Below, in pieces: positions 61,933 through 64,000 of a DNA stretch of 64,000 nucleotides. Source of the stretch: Oegoconia quadripuncta (lineage: Eukaryota; Arthropoda; Insecta; Lepidoptera; Autostichidae); assembly GCA_949316235.1 (NCBI GenBank), contig OX438751.1, positions 23,064,801 through 23,128,800 of the forward strand. The letters run 5' to 3'. Made by a program: the position numbers and the translations under genes. Positions within the stretch are counted from its first letter, which is position 1; each line of letters starts with the position of its first letter. The notes under the pieces were generated by a model. It worked only from the letters and a program-made list of their open reading frames with translations. It was not told the DNA's origin and did no database searches.

Positions 61933-62319
61933 TTTTTAGATCGTCTTTTAGAAAAGTTTTCAATTATTTTTTTCTTTCTAAACAATGCTAATAGTATTAC
62001 CATGGGTAAAAATATTTATCTTGATACTACTATTCCAGTAGATCCAGTGCCAATACAATTTTATATTTTTATAATGAGGGTCCGATTGATAGAACCACAG
62101 GCAAAAAAAAATACCCATGGATCGATCAGTAGAACTCGGCGATCGGACCACGGGCACTAAACGAAATAAATGTTAATTAAAAAATATAAATATTTAACTC
62201 GACAACTAGATGTAAGCTTCATTAATTGTTTCAACTGCCTCCTTATTCAACAATAATAATAATAATACAATTTAAACCAGGGGAATAGTTTTCAGCCATG
62301 TTTATGAAAAGTGTTTATA
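61933..62319. other. No recognisable feature
   Basis: AT-rich. A weak repeat CCGATTGATAGAACCACAGG / CGATCAGTAGAACTCGGCGA lies near 62082 and 62121. Confidence 0.4.
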
Positions 62320-62430
62320 TATTCTTTATTGCACATAAAAAACATGTTGACAATCAGTCGGAAATATTGTACAAAGGTGAGCTTATCTCTAATAGAGATC
62401 TCTTCCAGCCAACCTCAGTGGTGGTTCCTG
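62320..62430 (-). mobile_element. LINE family H 3' UTR
   Basis: Nearly identical to 33560-33665 over about 100 bp (GTACAAAGGTGAGCTTATCT CTAATAGAGATCTCTTCCAG). Confidence 0.72.
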
Positions 62431-63309
62431 TGTATCCACGATATTTGCTTTTGCTTTGTATATCTGGATGATTCTTTTACATCTATCACTTACATTATAC
62501 GTTATTATAAACGGCTTCAAAGAAATTTGGTTTTTTATCAATATTCATGTTGGTTATAATCAAAAGATAAGGTTTTTTAACGTACAATAAAGAAGGTGTT
62601 GTTCCTTTGTTGATTTCTAAAGCAATTTAAAAGAAAAATGTACTTTAGTCTCTAGGGATAAAAAGACTGACTTTATATTCGTAGCAGATACATTTTTATT
62701 AAGAAGTAATAATTATTATCTTCGCTGCTTTTTATTACAAATCCGACTTTACACAACCTATAACGTAACGACTAAACTAAAAATTGCTACCATTTGCAAT
62801 ACACTCAGATCCCTAAAACATTTGTTTGTTTGTTTGTTTGTTTGTAAACGCTTTATTATACAAAAAGGCAATACATTAATTTTCATTTCACTTTCACATT
62901 TCACATACAATAATTTTCAAAAACATTTTCACGTTTAAACAACAATCTATTGCCATTCACCGATCATTTTCTTCCTTACCTACAGAGTTTCGTTTAACCC
63001 AGTTTGTTACCTTATCTACTCTTAGTTCTGTAACTGGGTGAGGTGGAGAACATTTTCAATAGTTCATTAAAAGCTTTCACTTAACGGCAACTGGGTCGTG
63101 GACGTGCACCTGCCTTCGTGTTAAAAATTAAATGTAATATTATGAACGTGATAAAAATGTTGCTTACTCCTGCCTCGGTTATTGAACGGCGAATACTTCT
63201 AGTGAGGAAAAGAACCAGGATAATATTTAATAAAAAATTATATAAACTTATTTCTAAATAAGAACATAGTAGTAGTAAGAATAAGTAAAACAAATATCTT
63301 AGCAGGTAT
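62431..63309. other. No gene; (TTTG)n microsatellite
   Basis: (TTTG)7 at 62821-62848. An 82-codon frame at 62311-62559 and a 70-codon minus frame at 63081-63293 are unrecognised. Confidence 0.45.
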
Positions 63310-63500
63310 TTAATAACTATTTAAGTATTTAAATGCCAAGAAACCCGACAGCATATTTTGTATTTTGCGGACGCCATGTTGGATTTTTTACCATAAAATT
63401 TATCCTATGACACTCCAGATATCAAGACGAATCTAACACTTCAAAATCGGTCAAGTCGTACAATGCAATACAACTACAGGTTATACCAAAGGAACGGACT
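63310..63500 (-). repeat. Dispersed repeat family E
   Basis: TAACTATTTAAGTATTTAAA, CCCGACAGCATATTTTGTAT TTTGCGGACGCCATG and ATCAAGACGAATCTAACA. Confidence 0.68.
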
Positions 63501-63539
63501 TACATACATGTAAATATATATAACTCAAAGGTGACTGAC

Positions 63540-63743
63540 ATAGTGATCTATCAACGCCCAGCCCAAACCACTGGACGGATCGGGCTGAAATTTGGCATGC
63601 AGGTAGATGTTATGACGTAGGCATTCGCTAAGAAAGAATTTTGATAAATTCTACCCCCAAGGGGATAACATAGGGGATGAAAGTTTGTTGTTTGTATTTT
63701 GATAAAATCTTCCACGCGGACGAAGTCGCGGGAGGAAAGCTAG
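63540..63743 (+). mobile_element. Helitron-like non-autonomous 3' end
   Basis: GGACGGATCGGGCTGAAATT TGGCATGCAGGTAGATG runs to CACGCGGACGAAGTCGCGGG AGGAAAGCTAG, then T. A CGCG...CGCG stem sits about 15 nt before the CTAG end, as in Helitrons. Confidence 0.55.
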
Positions 63744-63789
63744 TAATAGGTATATATACTTAATCAAAAAACGGGCAGTCGGGTAGACT

Positions 63790-63892
63790 GTGACCCTTTT
63801 GGTGTTGCGGGTGTCCATGGGCGGCGGTGATTGCTTTCCATCAGGTGACCCGCATGCTCGTTTGCCGCCCTCTCATATAAAAAAAAAAGAAA
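63790..63892 (+). mobile_element. LINE 3' end (unlabelled family)
   Basis: GTTGCGGGTGTCCATGGGCG GCGGTGATTGC, TCAGGTGACCCGCATGCTCG TTTGCCGCCC and an A-run. This is a very common lepidopteran LINE terminus, from memory. Confidence 0.55.
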
Positions 63893-64000
63893 ACTATGTA
63901 TTTCCGTTCCTATGGCGCATCCTGTAACCTAAACGGCTTCGAAGTTCATGACGTCGTTAGATTCGTCTTTTTTTTTTTTTTTTTTTCTTTTTTTTTTTTT
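63893..64000. repeat. Dispersed repeat E fragment and terminal T-run
   Basis: TCCTGTAACCTAAACGGCTT CGAAG...GTCGTTAGATTCGTC matches family E in the 25300 orientation. T-rich to the window edge, so it may be cut by the window. Confidence 0.5.

Overview
The window looks like intergenic, repeat-dense DNA from an insect, most likely a moth or butterfly. The grounds are an AT-rich background; several tRNA-headed SINE families; RTE-, CR1/jockey- and R1-type LINE fragments of the kind common in Lepidoptera; Helitron-like ends; and short TTAGG telomere-type repeats. I recognise no host protein-coding gene. The only host gene I can support is a tRNA-Asn(GTT) at 59994-60067. The organism assignment is an inference from repeat content.

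The centre (about 41.3-49.2 kb) holds the main structure. A full-length R1-clade non-LTR retrotransposon (41748-47801, 6.05 kb, GC-rich) has two intact open frames. ORF1 is a gag-like protein with three zinc knuckles. ORF2 has an AP-type endonuclease, a reverse transcriptase with YADD, and a C-terminal CCHC finger. The frames overlap as TAATG, the stop/start arrangement used for translational coupling in the SART1 group. A 25-A tail and a perfect 15-bp target duplication show that it is a recent, complete insertion. It landed inside an older, probably non-autonomous DNA element (41334-49226) bounded by 34-bp inverted repeats that match at 33 positions. That element's interior is built from degenerate 42-43 bp units whose core is also found in the inverted repeats. 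A decayed antisense 5' piece of a related R1-type element lies just to the right (about 49400-49948). A third, 5'-truncated copy of the family (59073-59331), with its own perfect target duplication, sits in a SINE tail.

The flanks are a patchwork of transposon remains. From left to right they include: a 120-bp tandem array with a dimeric higher-order pattern (450-1768); three SINE families, A (CTCAATG-type head), B (GGCTCAGCCGG head) and C/C2 (GGTGTAGTGG head); LINE 3' ends of at least five families (RTE-like, and those called D, G, H and I here); a Harbinger-like element with a TAA duplication (18305-19192); a hAT-like MITE (55525-55787); other inverted-repeat elements (34711-34901, 29186-29275, 20796-20838); and three copies of what looks like a 5S-rRNA-derived SINE, two of them joined to a long palindromic module.

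Nothing here forms a host operon or pathway. The functional logic is that of a retrotransposon: ORF1 packages the RNA, ORF2 nicks and reverse-transcribes, and the SINEs presumably borrow LINE enzymes. Most fragments carry frameshifts, stops or truncations and are not coding. Family names A-I are local labels, not database names.
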